Source: Mucilaginibacter corticis (lineage in GTDB: Bacteria > Bacteroidota > Bacteroidia > Sphingobacteriales > Sphingobacteriaceae). From it: 64,000 nt of DNA. Location of the stretch: contig NZ_VLPK01000004.1 in NCBI RefSeq assembly GCF_007558865.1, positions 401,095 through 465,094 on the forward strand, in the 5' to 3' direction. Under the pieces are notes generated by a model that had not been told where the DNA came from, made no database searches, and saw only the letters and a program-made list of their open reading frames with translations. Below, piece after piece: positions 8,589 to 16,207 of the stretch. The position numbers were made by a program, and so were the translations under genes. Numbering within the stretch: the stretch's first letter is position 1; each line of letters starts with the position of its first letter.

Positions 8589-9599
8589 TTATTTGATCAG
8601 ATGTAGTTCTGTATTCAGTACTTTAGTTTCAAACTCGGTAATGGGGTATTTGCTTTCTATCAGTTTTAAAAGCATCTCAACGGCTATCTGGCCCATTTCA
8701 AAAGCTTTTTGCCTTACATAGGATAACGAGGGCTGTAAAAGATCAACCACATCCGAGTTGGAAAAGCCGGCTACTGCTATTTCTTTAGGATTGAAGTTTA
8801 AATTTTTTAAAGCCCTGATACAGGAGATACTGATCCTGTCGCTGCTCACAAATATCGCGTCAGGTTTGTCGGGCATGGCTAGTAGCTCCTTCACGGCATT
8901 TTCAACTTCATGATAATCATTACCGCCTTTGCTACAGTTGCGGATAAGTTCGGTTCTGAAAGGGATATGATAATCTGCCAGCGCTTTCATGTAGCCCGCC
9001 AAACGGGTGTTGGTGATAGACAATTGCGGCGCGTTTGATAATAACGCTATCTTTTTTCGCCCGGTTTTAATGAGCGATTCGGTAGCGTTGTAAGCGCCGC
9101 TAAAATTGTCAGACGTTACTTTAAAAGTATCAATATCGTCAATTATCCGGTCAAAGAAAACAATAGGCAGACCGTCGTCATGCAGGTTTTTCAAAAAGCT
9201 GTAATCAGATGTCTGGGCTGACATGGAAATCAATAAGCCATCAACCGAGCGTTGTGCAAGGTGGTTTACGTTGATTAGTTCACGCTCTGCCGAATCATGC
9301 GTTTGGGTAATAATAGTATGGTAACCTTTTTCATATGCTATAGACTCGACCCCGGCAATAGCCTGCGAAAAGAAACTGTTGGCCAACTCGGGCACTACAA
9401 TGCCAATGGAATAGCTGCGCTTGTTTTTTAAGCTTAACGCTATAGGATTTGATTTGTAATTAACCTGCTTGGCATAAGCTACCACAATTTTCTTTGTTTC
9501 CTCGCTGATCTCGTACCCGTCGCGCAAGGCTCTGGACACCGTTGAGGGCGAAAGTTGTAACGCAAGCGCTATATCTTTTATGGTAGCCGGTTTGTACAT
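8589..9599 (-). CDS. LacI-family transcriptional regulator, probably of the fucose/GH28 genes
   Basis: This 336-residue protein starts with the LacI DNA-binding helix-turn-helix (TIKDIALALQLSPSTVSRALRDG, hinge near residue 50-60). It continues with a periplasmic-binding-protein-like ligand domain (SIGIVVPELANSFFSQAIAGVE, later AIFVSSDRISISCIRALK and VAGFSNSDVVDLLQPSLSYVRQ). This is a full-length member. It is transcribed away from fucP, with 311 bp between the two start codons. That spacing and the shared 18-bp motif suggest it controls the fucose operon and the GH28 gene, with a fucose-pathway sugar or acid as the ligand. The ligand is an inference. Confidence 0.88.
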   Translation of the reverse strand: MYKPATIKDIALALQLSPSTVSRALRDGYEISEETKKIVVAYAKQVNYKSNPIALSLKNKRSYSIGIVVPELANSFFSQAIAGVESIAYEKGYHTIITQTHDSAERELINVNHLAQRSVDGLLISMSAQTSDYSFLKNLHDDGLPIVFFDRIIDDIDTFKVTSDNFSGAYNATESLIKTGRKKIALLSNAPQLSITNTRLAGYMKALADYHIPFRTELIRNCSKGGNDYHEVENAVKELLAMPDKPDAIFVSSDRISISCIRALKNLNFNPKEIAVAGFSNSDVVDLLQPSLSYVRQKAFEMGQIAVEMLLKLIESKYPITEFETKVLNTELHLIK

Positions 9600-9910
9600 T
9601 TTAAGTTAAAAAGGAATTAAAATTACGCAAAAGTATCCTTGATTTATCTCTGACAGCGCAATTATACGGTTTATTAAAAATACTTCAGTTTTTAAGTTTT
9701 AACCGGCAACGATTGCGTAAATTATAATTAAAAAATTTCAGGATTTTTCCATCCGGATAGGGTGTTTATAATTAAGTATTGGCTCTTTATTGTTAATATT
9801 AGCTTAGAGTATGCCAAAATCGTATAATATTTTAATGATAAAATATCACTTTCTATGGCTTAATCTGCTTTCTTTGCTATAACCAATTATAAATTAACTA
9901 TACCTAAGTT
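9600..9910. promoter_or_regulatory. Divergent lacI/fucP promoter region with candidate operator
   Basis: This 311-bp AT-rich region separates two divergent start codons. It contains the candidate LacI operator GGCAACGATTGCGTAAAT at 9705-9722, which recurs upstream of GH28 (6950-6967). No small gene is visible. I cannot place promoters with confidence. Confidence 0.55.
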
Positions 9911-11170
9911 ATGTCTAAAAATAAATACCTGTTTCCATTAATATTGGTAACGTCATTGTTCTTTCTGTGGGCATTCCTGCATAACATTAATCCCATACTT
10001 ATTCCGCACTTAAAGAAGGCGTGCCAGTTAACAGACACCCAATCATCTTTTATTGATTCGGCCGTATATCTTGGTTATTTTTTAATTGCCATACCTGCTG
10101 GTTTATTTGTACATAAGTACAGCTATAAAAAGGGTATCATTTTAGGGCTGATCCTTTATGCTACAGGTGCCTTGTTATTCATCCCCGCATCAAGCGCGCA
10201 GAGCTACGCCTTTTTCCTGGTAGCATTATTTACTATGGCCAGCGGTGCTACCTTTTTGGAGACTGTGGCCAACCCTTACATATCAGTTTTGGGTGATAAG
10301 GAAACATCGGCACAACGTTTAAATTTTGCACAATCATTTAATGGAGTGGGGGCTTTTGTAGCACCCATTATCGGTGGTCAGGTCATTCTTTCCGGTATCG
10401 AACATACACCCGAAGAAGTAAAGAATATGTCGCCCGGTGCTTTAGCTGCGTATCTGCAGTCAGAAGCTAATACAGTTAAAATTCCATATTTGGTTATCGG
10501 CGTGGCGGTAATTTTATTGATCTTGTTATTTGTATTTACTAATATCCCTGACGTAAAAGAAGACGATAGCGCTGTTGACAGCCATGCGCCAGGGACAGAG
10601 TTTTCAGCAGCGGTGTTAAAACATAAACATTTATCATGGGCGGTAGTTGCACAGTTTTTCTACATAGGCGCACAGGTAGGGGTGGGTAGTTTCTTTATTC
10701 GTTACTCAAAATTTGTGGCTGATATAGCCGAAAAAGAAGCTGCAATTTTGTGGGGGTCGATAGCCATGGTTGGCTTTATGGTAGGCAGGTTTGCCGGTAC
10801 TTTTTTCATGAAGTTTATTGATCCGGCTAAATTGTTAAGTATTTATGCAGGTATTAGCATATTGTTATTGGCGGTTGGTTTAGTAACACATGGTAATGTG
10901 GCTTTGTATGCGGTAATGGCTGTACCTTTCTTTATGTCAATCATGTTTCCAACCATATTTGCCTTGGGCATTAAAGGTTTGGGCGAAGAAACTAAAATCG
11001 CGTCGTCATTTTTGGTGATGTCTATTATTGGCGGCGGTATTGCCCCGTTGTTTATGGGGTTGATATCTGATAAAACAGGCAGTATTCAAATGGCGTACAT
11101 TGTGCCATTGATCTGTTTCTTAGTAGTATTATATTATGGTATTAAAGGACATAAAGTTGTAAAAGCATAA
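9911..11170 (+). CDS. fucP: L-fucose:H+ symporter family permease (MFS, FucP-like)
   Basis: This 419-residue inner-membrane protein has about 12 hydrophobic segments. It shows FucP-family wording: FFLWAFLHNINPILIPHLKKACQLTDTQS near the N-terminus, GYFLIAIPAGLF, LETVANPYISVLG and LNFAQSFNGVGAFVAPIIGG. These match sugar symporters of the FHS family (fucose, glucose/galactose). The specific fucose call rests on the company of a mutarotase, lactonase and fucose-type dehydrogenases directly downstream. Its stop codon overlaps the start of the mutarotase by one base, so the two are co-translated. It is the first gene of the operon opposite the LacI-type regulator. Confidence 0.85.
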   Translation: MSKNKYLFPLILVTSLFFLWAFLHNINPILIPHLKKACQLTDTQSSFIDSAVYLGYFLIAIPAGLFVHKYSYKKGIILGLILYATGALLFIPASSAQSYAFFLVALFTMASGATFLETVANPYISVLGDKETSAQRLNFAQSFNGVGAFVAPIIGGQVILSGIEHTPEEVKNMSPGALAAYLQSEANTVKIPYLVIGVAVILLILLFVFTNIPDVKEDDSAVDSHAPGTEFSAAVLKHKHLSWAVVAQFFYIGAQVGVGSFFIRYSKFVADIAEKEAAILWGSIAMVGFMVGRFAGTFFMKFIDPAKLLSIYAGISILLLAVGLVTHGNVALYAVMAVPFFMSIMFPTIFALGIKGLGEETKIASSFLVMSIIGGGIAPLFMGLISDKTGSIQMAYIVPLICFLVVLYYGIKGHKVVKA

Positions 11171-11499
11171 TGGCAAGATATTGTTTAGCATTAGACCTTG
11201 TAGACGATCCGCAACTGATAGCGGAATATGAGAAATATCACGAGTCGATCTGGCCCGAGATCCACGACAGCATTGTAAACGGCGGTATTACCAATATGGA
11301 AATATACCGGTGCTTTAACCGTTTGTTTATGATCATGGAGACCAATGCAAGTTTCAGTTTCGACAAAAAAGGTGCCATGGATGCTGCCAACCCGAAGGTG
11401 CAGGAGTGGGAAAACCTGATGTGGAAATACCAGCAGGCCTTACCCGGTGCTAAACCCGGCGAGAAATGGGTGCTAATGAATAAAATCTTCAATCTATAG
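11170..11499 (+). CDS. L-rhamnose/L-fucose mutarotase (DUF718 family)
   Basis: This 109-residue protein has the RhaM/DUF718 fold wording: RYCLALDLVDDPQLIAEYEKYH, IWPEIHDSI, GITNMEIYRCFNRLFMIMET, and the C-terminal WENLMWKYQQALPGAKPGEKWVLMNKIF. These small dimeric enzymes convert alpha and beta anomers of L-rhamnose or L-fucose. His23 and the W-x-E motif fall where active-site residues of RhaM lie. Length is typical. The start overlaps the fucP stop (TAATG), and the next gene begins 7 bp downstream. Context favours L-fucose, feeding the beta-pyranose to a dehydrogenase. Confidence 0.88.
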   Translation: MARYCLALDLVDDPQLIAEYEKYHESIWPEIHDSIVNGGITNMEIYRCFNRLFMIMETNASFSFDKKGAMDAANPKVQEWENLMWKYQQALPGAKPGEKWVLMNKIFNL

Positions 11500-11506
11500 A
11501 AATACA

Positions 11507-12271
11507 ATGTTTAGTTTAAAAGGAAAATCAGCAGTAATAACAGGCGGGGGCAGCGGGATAGGCAGGGCAATATCTGTGCTTTTTGCAAAGCAGGGTGCTG
11601 TAGTGCACATTATCGAATTAAATGCCGATGCCGCGAAAGATACCGTCAGCGAAATCGAAAAAGGCGGCGGAAAAGCCGTTGCGCATGGCTGTAACGTAAG
11701 CGACCAGCAACAGGTATTGGATATTTACAACGCGATAGGCGAGATAGATATTTTAGTTAATAACGCCGGCATAGCCCATATCGGCGAAGCTACTACTACC
11801 AGTGAGGAAGATTTTACCAGGATCTTTAACGTAAACGTGAAAGGTGTTTACAACTCGCTTTTCGCGGCTATCCCGTTGATGAAAAGTAAAGGCAAAGGCG
11901 TTATCCTCAACATGGCATCAATTGCTGCAGCGGTGGGCATTACCAGCCGTTTTGCTTATTCCATGAGCAAAGGCGCGGTATCAGCAATGACACTATCCGT
12001 AGCGCGCGATTATATGGCAGATAATATCCGCTGCAACAGTATCTCGCCGGCAAGGGTGCATACCCCGTTTGTAGATGGCTTTATCGCCAAAAACTATGCA
12101 GGACAGGAAGAACAGATCTTTGAAAAACTATCAAAAAGCCAGCCGATAGGCCGCATGGGCAAACCGGAAGAAGTGGCATCACTGGCATTGTATTTATGTA
12201 GCGACGAAGCTGGTTTTGTTACCGGCTGCGATTATCTGCTGGATGGTGGGTTTGTTAAATTGAATAATTAG
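11507..12271 (+). CDS. SDR dehydrogenase, probably 2-keto-3-deoxy-L-fuconate dehydrogenase
   Basis: This 254-residue classical short-chain dehydrogenase has TGGGSGIGRA (NAD-binding glycine motif), VNNAG, the catalytic Ser in NMASIAA and YSMSK (YxxxK). The substrate loop SPARVHTPFVDGFI is the wording seen in NAD-dependent 2-keto-3-deoxy-L-fuconate dehydrogenase-like members. It sits between the mutarotase and the FAH-type hydrolase. In the non-phosphorylative fucose route that hydrolase uses the product of this reaction (2,4-diketo-3-deoxy-L-fuconate). The family call is firm and the substrate is inferred. A palindromic intergenic repeat follows immediately. Confidence 0.75.
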   Translation: MFSLKGKSAVITGGGSGIGRAISVLFAKQGAVVHIIELNADAAKDTVSEIEKGGGKAVAHGCNVSDQQQVLDIYNAIGEIDILVNNAGIAHIGEATTTSEEDFTRIFNVNVKGVYNSLFAAIPLMKSKGKGVILNMASIAAAVGITSRFAYSMSKGAVSAMTLSVARDYMADNIRCNSISPARVHTPFVDGFIAKNYAGQEEQIFEKLSKSQPIGRMGKPEEVASLALYLCSDEAGFVTGCDYLLDGGFVKLNN

Positions 12272-12385
12272 ACCTCTCCCCGGCCCTCTCCAAAGGAGAG
12301 GGGGCATAGGGATTGGTTAGAAAAGAAATTATAATAAAAATATAAAATCAAATTCCCTCTCCTTTGGAGAGGGTTAGGGAGAGGT
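12272..12385. repeat. Inverted-repeat element of CTCTCC/GGAGAG type
   Basis: The left unit (12272-12305) reads ACCTCTCCCC..GCCCTCTCC-AAA-GGAGAGGG. The right unit (about 12352-12385) reads CCCTCTCC-TTT-GGAGAGGG..GGGAGAGGT. Each unit is itself a hairpin, and the two units are inverted copies of each other around a 46-bp AT-rich core. The element ends 4 bp before the next ATG, within the operon. It is similar in design to the element at 14093-14202. Confidence 0.8.
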
Positions 12386-12389
12386 AATA

Positions 12390-13247
12390 ATGAAACTAAT
12401 AAGATGGGGAAACCCGGGCCGGGAAAAAACAGGTGTGATCATTGACGATATCAGGTATGATACATCAGCTTTTGGCGAAGAGTATAACGAGCAGTTTTTT
12501 GAAAATGACGGACTGGCAAGGCTGGAAGATTTCTTGTCTGCCAACCAGGGTAAGTTGCCGCAGGTTGCTGATAGTGAACGTTTGGGCAGCCCGATAGCAA
12601 GGCCGTCAAAAATTCTTTGTATCGGCTTAAATTATGCAGATCATGCAAGGGAAACTAATGCTACGGTACCTGCCGAGCCGGTATTGTTCATGAAATCAAC
12701 CACCGCGCTGGTTGGTCCTAATGACGATGTTATTATCCCGCGGGATTCTGTAAAAACGGATTGGGAAGTTGAACTGGCCGTGGTGATCGGTAAAAAAGCA
12801 AGCTACGTTGAAGAGGCTGATGCCTTAAACTACGTGGCAGGCTATGTTTTGCATAATGATGTGTCTGAACGCGAGTTCCAGATAGAGCGCGGCGGTACCT
12901 GGGATAAAGGCAAAGGTTGCGACACCTTTGCGCCGATGGGTCCGTTTGTAGCTACTCCTGATGAGTTGGGCGATATCAACAATTTAAGGCTTTGGCTAAA
13001 GGTTAACGGTAAAACCATGCAGGATGGCAATACATCTAATTTTATATTCAACGTGCCGTTTGTGATAGCTTATGTAAGTAAGTTTATGACCCTGCTGCCG
13101 GGTGATATTATTTCAACCGGAACACCGGCAGGTGTGGGTCTGGGCTTTAAACCGCCTTTCTATTTAAACCCTGGCGATGTGATGGAGTTGGGTATTGATG
13201 GTTTGGGCGAATCAAAACAAGTGGTAAAAGCTTATGCCAAAAATTGA
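12390..13247 (+). CDS. FAH-family hydrolase, probably 2,4-diketo-3-deoxy-L-fuconate hydrolase
   Basis: This 285-residue protein has the fumarylacetoacetase C-terminal fold. It shows ILCIGLNYADHARE, EPVLFMKSTTALVGPNDDVIIP, then DWEVELAVVIGK (acidic metal ligands), the GGTWDKGKGCDTFAPMGP block, TSNFIFNVPFVIAYVS and GDIISTGTPAGVGLG. These Mg2+/Mn2+ enzymes cleave C-C bonds of beta-diketones. In the fucose route the products would be pyruvate and L-lactate. The first ~75 residues are a typical N-terminal extension. The 3' end overlaps the next gene by 14 bp, so translation is coupled. Confidence 0.82.
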   Translation: MKLIRWGNPGREKTGVIIDDIRYDTSAFGEEYNEQFFENDGLARLEDFLSANQGKLPQVADSERLGSPIARPSKILCIGLNYADHARETNATVPAEPVLFMKSTTALVGPNDDVIIPRDSVKTDWEVELAVVIGKKASYVEEADALNYVAGYVLHNDVSEREFQIERGGTWDKGKGCDTFAPMGPFVATPDELGDINNLRLWLKVNGKTMQDGNTSNFIFNVPFVIAYVSKFMTLLPGDIISTGTPAGVGLGFKPPFYLNPGDVMELGIDGLGESKQVVKAYAKN

Positions 13248-14064
13248 TGCACATCAGCATTTCTGGAATTACGACCCGGTAAGGCACGACTGGATCAATG
13301 ATGATATGGAGATCATCCGTCAGGATTTTTTACCCGATGACCTGGATCCTATTTTGCATGAGTATGGCTTTAATGGCTGTGTTGCCGTACAGGCAGATCA
13401 AACCGAAACGGAAAATCATTTTTTGTTAGAACAGGCCATAAATAATGACTTTATAAAAGGGGTAGTCGGCTGGCTTGATTTTAAAGCTGATAATGTAGAA
13501 GAACGGCTTGCCTATTACAAACAGTTTGAAAAGCTGAAAGGTTTCCGTCATATTTTGCAGGGAGAGGCCGACAGGGCGTATATGCTTAATGCTGATTTTA
13601 AAAGAGGCATCTCAAAGCTAAAGCAGTTTGGCTATATCTATGATATCCTGATCTATACTGATCAGTTGGGTTATGCTAACGAGTTCGCGGCCGCTTTTCC
13701 GGATCAGCCTTTTGTGATAGATCATTTGGCAAAACCTAAAATAAAAGACGGTGATATTGATGAGTGGGCAAAGGATATGAAGGCGATAGCTAAAAATAAG
13801 AATGTAAGCTGTAAGGTATCGGGCATGGTAACAGAAGCCGACTGGCGCAATTGGAAAACCGAAGATTTTACACCATACCTGGATGTCGTTTTCGAGGCGT
13901 TTGGTGCGGATAGGTTAATGTTCGGTTCAGACTGGCCTGTTTGCCGCGTTGCGGCCACTTATGGCGAAACCTTGGGAATTGCAGAAGCGTACATAGCCAA
14001 ACTTTCAAAAACCGAGCAGGATAAATTCTGGGGCGATAACGCGATAAAGTTTTATGGGTTGTAA
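13234..14064 (+). CDS. Amidohydrolase-2 family lactonase, probably L-fuconolactonase
   Basis: This 276-residue TIM-barrel protein starts MPKIDAHQHFWNY with the His-x-His metal/active-site motif of the COG3618 amidohydrolase group. It continues with GCVAVQADQTETE, FVIDHLAKP (His) and the C-terminal RLMFGSDWPVC, whose Asp is the catalytic acid/base. Characterised members hydrolyse L-fucono-1,5-lactone, L-rhamnono-lactone and related sugar lactones. Its place after the FAH hydrolase with a 14-bp overlap supports the fuconolactone assignment. It acts in the cytosol, as no signal peptide is present. Confidence 0.82.
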   Translation: MPKIDAHQHFWNYDPVRHDWINDDMEIIRQDFLPDDLDPILHEYGFNGCVAVQADQTETENHFLLEQAINNDFIKGVVGWLDFKADNVEERLAYYKQFEKLKGFRHILQGEADRAYMLNADFKRGISKLKQFGYIYDILIYTDQLGYANEFAAAFPDQPFVIDHLAKPKIKDGDIDEWAKDMKAIAKNKNVSCKVSGMVTEADWRNWKTEDFTPYLDVVFEAFGADRLMFGSDWPVCRVAATYGETLGIAEAYIAKLSKTEQDKFWGDNAIKFYGL

Positions 14065-14092
14065 ATAATATATAAAAGCGTAGGGCATGTGC

Positions 14093-14202
14093 GATTCCCT
14101 CCCACCGGGAGGGTGTAGGGAGGGGTTTAATGAACATGTCTTAGTATTAAAACCCTTCCTGCCATTACACTACCCAACACACCCCTCCCAAGGGAGGGAA
14201 TT
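14093..14202. repeat. Inverted-repeat element of CCCTCCC/GGGAGGG type
   Basis: The left unit reads ATTCCCTCCCACCGGGAGGG then GGGAGGGGTTT (14094-14128). The right unit reads AAACCCTTCC and CACCCCTCCCAAGGGAGGGAAT (about 14149-14201). The two units are inverted copies and each can fold by itself. The element lies between the lactonase and the second SDR, and is a second member of the design seen at 12272-12385. It may attenuate or insulate the distal operon genes. Confidence 0.75.
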
Positions 14203-14235
14203 AATTATTGATAATCAAATATTAAAAATCTAAAT

Positions 14236-15018
14236 ATGGATCTGCAGTTAAAAAATAAAGTTGTTATAGTAACCGGCGGTGCAAAAGGCATTGGCGAAGG
14301 GATTGTGAGATTGCTGGCAAATGAAGGGGCTATCCCGGTAGTGATCGGCCGTAAAGAAGTTGATAATTTAAAAGTGGTAGATGACTTGAAAGCTAAAGGA
14401 TTTGAAGCTTTCCAGGTTGTTGCAGAGCTTACCGAACCCGGGGATTGCAAGAACGCTATAGACGCGGTTTTAGCCAAGTATGGTCGCATTGAGGGGTTGA
14501 TCAACAACGCCGGCGTAAATGATGGCATCGGGCTTGAAAAAGGCAATTATGAAGATTTTATGCTTAGCCTTAAGCGCAATGTTGTACATTATTACCTGAT
14601 GGCGCAGCATGCCTTGCCTGAATTGAAAAAATCAAAAGGTCATATCGTAAATATTGGCTCAAAAGTAGCCGAAACAGGCCAGGGCAATACTTCTGCCTAC
14701 GCTGCTGCAAATGGCGGCCGTAACGCGCTTACCCGCGAATGGGCTGTCGAGCTTTTACCTTACGGCATCCGTGTAAACGCCGTTATAGTAGCCGAGTGCT
14801 GGACACCGTTGTACGAAGCTTACATAGCCGGTATGCCTGATCCTGAAGCAAAGCTGAAAGACATTGTAAAAAATATCCCGCTTGAGCATAGAATGACCAC
14901 TGCTGATGAAATAGCCAATATGGTAGTATTTCTGTTATCTGATGTATCAAGCCATACTACCGGCCAGTTGATCCATGTGGATGGCGGTTACACACATTTG
15001 GATAGGGTGATCGAATAG
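14236..15018 (+). CDS. SDR oxidoreductase, candidate L-fucose dehydrogenase, with Asn for the catalytic Lys
   Basis: This 260-residue SDR has VTGGAKGIGEG (cofactor motif), INNAGVNDG and NIGSKVAETGQGN (catalytic Ser region). The active-site tetrad then reads Y155-A-A-A-N159 instead of YxxxK. It ends with TGQLIHVDGG, as usual for the family. By elimination in the pathway it would oxidise L-fucose to L-fucono-1,5-lactone with NAD(P)+. The Lys-to-Asn change removes the residue that lowers the Tyr pKa and binds the ribose, so either the clade uses another residue or the enzyme is altered. The reading frame is otherwise intact and full length. It is followed after 14 bp by GH43. Confidence 0.7.
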   Translation: MDLQLKNKVVIVTGGAKGIGEGIVRLLANEGAIPVVIGRKEVDNLKVVDDLKAKGFEAFQVVAELTEPGDCKNAIDAVLAKYGRIEGLINNAGVNDGIGLEKGNYEDFMLSLKRNVVHYYLMAQHALPELKKSKGHIVNIGSKVAETGQGNTSAYAAANGGRNALTREWAVELLPYGIRVNAVIVAECWTPLYEAYIAGMPDPEAKLKDIVKNIPLEHRMTTADEIANMVVFLLSDVSSHTTGQLIHVDGGYTHLDRVIE

Positions 15019-15032
15019 AATATTTAGCCGCC

Positions 15033-16010
15033 ATGAAATACAGTTTATTAGTCGCTTTTTTGATCGTGTCCTTAACCGGCTTTGCGCAAAACAAGGTAAT
15101 AAATCCCGGTGCAGTATGGCCCGACGATAAAGGCAACCATATCCAGGCGCATGGCGGCGGCATCATCAAGATAAAAGATACCTATTATTGGTATGGTGAG
15201 GAACGAGCGAAAGGACTGGATCCCAATTACAGATATGTAAGCTGCTACTCGTCTACCGATCTGATGAACTGGAAGTTCAGGGGCGATGTGGTTAAAATGT
15301 CCGATCCTGAAAACCTTGGCGAAGGCTGGATATTAGAGCGCCCGAAGGTTTATTATAACAAGCCGACCAAAAAATATGTAATGTATTTTCACCTGGATAC
15401 TAAAAATTACCAGTATGCCAGGGTAGGTATAGCTGTGAGTGACAAGCCCGACGGCAACTATACCTTTGTAAAAAGCTTCAGGCCGCTGGGTCACCAAAGC
15501 CGTGATATTGGCCAGTTTATTGATGATGACGGTACCGCTTACCTGGTGTTTGAAGACCGGGAGCTTGGCTTCCACATTGTTAAACTGGCCAATGATTACC
15601 TAAGCGTTGAAAAAGAAATGAGCCTGGTGCGCATGCCTTTAGAAGGCGGCGCCATAGTGCATTACAAAGGCTTGTATTATTCAATCGGTTCGGCATTGAC
15701 GGGTTGGGATCCTAACCCCAATAAATATGCCACCGCCAAGTCGCTTGAAGGTCCGTGGAGCGAGTTTAAGGACATAGCGCCGCCTGACACCAAAACCTAC
15801 CACTCGCAATCAACCATGATGCTCAAAGTGGTCGGCACTAAATCAACCACGGTAATTTTTATGGCCGATCAATGGAAACCCGATGCCCAATGGGACTCGC
15901 GCTACCTGTGGATGCCGTTAGAGATTGGCGACGGGAAACTATGGCTTAATCAACCTAAACCGTGGAGTATTGACGTGAAGACGGGAGAGCATAAATTTAT
16001 CAAGCAATAG
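15033..16010 (+). CDS. GH43-family five-bladed beta-propeller glycosidase
   Basis: This 325-residue protein has a signal peptide (ends TGFAQ). It starts with NPGAVWPDDKGNHIQAHGGGII, the N-terminal blade of the GH43 branch that includes exo-beta-1,3-galactanases and related enzymes. The general acid is the Glu of LERPKV, and SRDIGQFIDDDGTAYLV carries the conserved pKa-modulating Asp. SALTGWDPNPNKYA and SLEGPW are also typical. In the first blade an Asp-Asp precedes GN, but the usual catalytic-base spacing (D-P) is not clear, as in the galactanase-like subfamilies. It lies 14 bp after the SDR in the fucose operon. A fucosylated galactan or arabinogalactan side chain would fit the context, but the substrate is inferred. 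Confidence 0.78.
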   Translation: MKYSLLVAFLIVSLTGFAQNKVINPGAVWPDDKGNHIQAHGGGIIKIKDTYYWYGEERAKGLDPNYRYVSCYSSTDLMNWKFRGDVVKMSDPENLGEGWILERPKVYYNKPTKKYVMYFHLDTKNYQYARVGIAVSDKPDGNYTFVKSFRPLGHQSRDIGQFIDDDGTAYLVFEDRELGFHIVKLANDYLSVEKEMSLVRMPLEGGAIVHYKGLYYSIGSALTGWDPNPNKYATAKSLEGPWSEFKDIAPPDTKTYHSQSTMMLKVVGTKSTTVIFMADQWKPDAQWDSRYLWMPLEIGDGKLWLNQPKPWSIDVKTGEHKFIKQ

Positions 16011-16033
16011 CTGTTCATTATCACAGTCGCGCG

Positions 16034-16067
16034 AGAGGTGTCATGCTGAGGCTCTCGAAGCATGAGG
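16034..16067. repeat. Short intergenic repeat of TGTCATGCTGAG type
   Basis: TGTCATGCTGAGGCTCTCGA followed by AGCATGAGGG resembles the TGTCATGCTGAGC..GTCGAAGCA repeats scattered between genes in many Bacteroidota. CATGCT and AGCATG can pair over 6 bp. It lies in the 198-bp gap after GH43. The rest of that gap shows no gene. Confidence 0.45.
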
Positions 16068-16207
16068 GCAAAGGCCAATAAATGCGATTTAATTCCTATG
16101 CCTACCCTTTGAGTACCTCATTTTTGTAACGGTCTTGTAACCCAAGAGGCTAACCCTTGATATTATCCCTGCCAATCATAGCTTTGTATTAACCAACATA
16201 CAAACCT

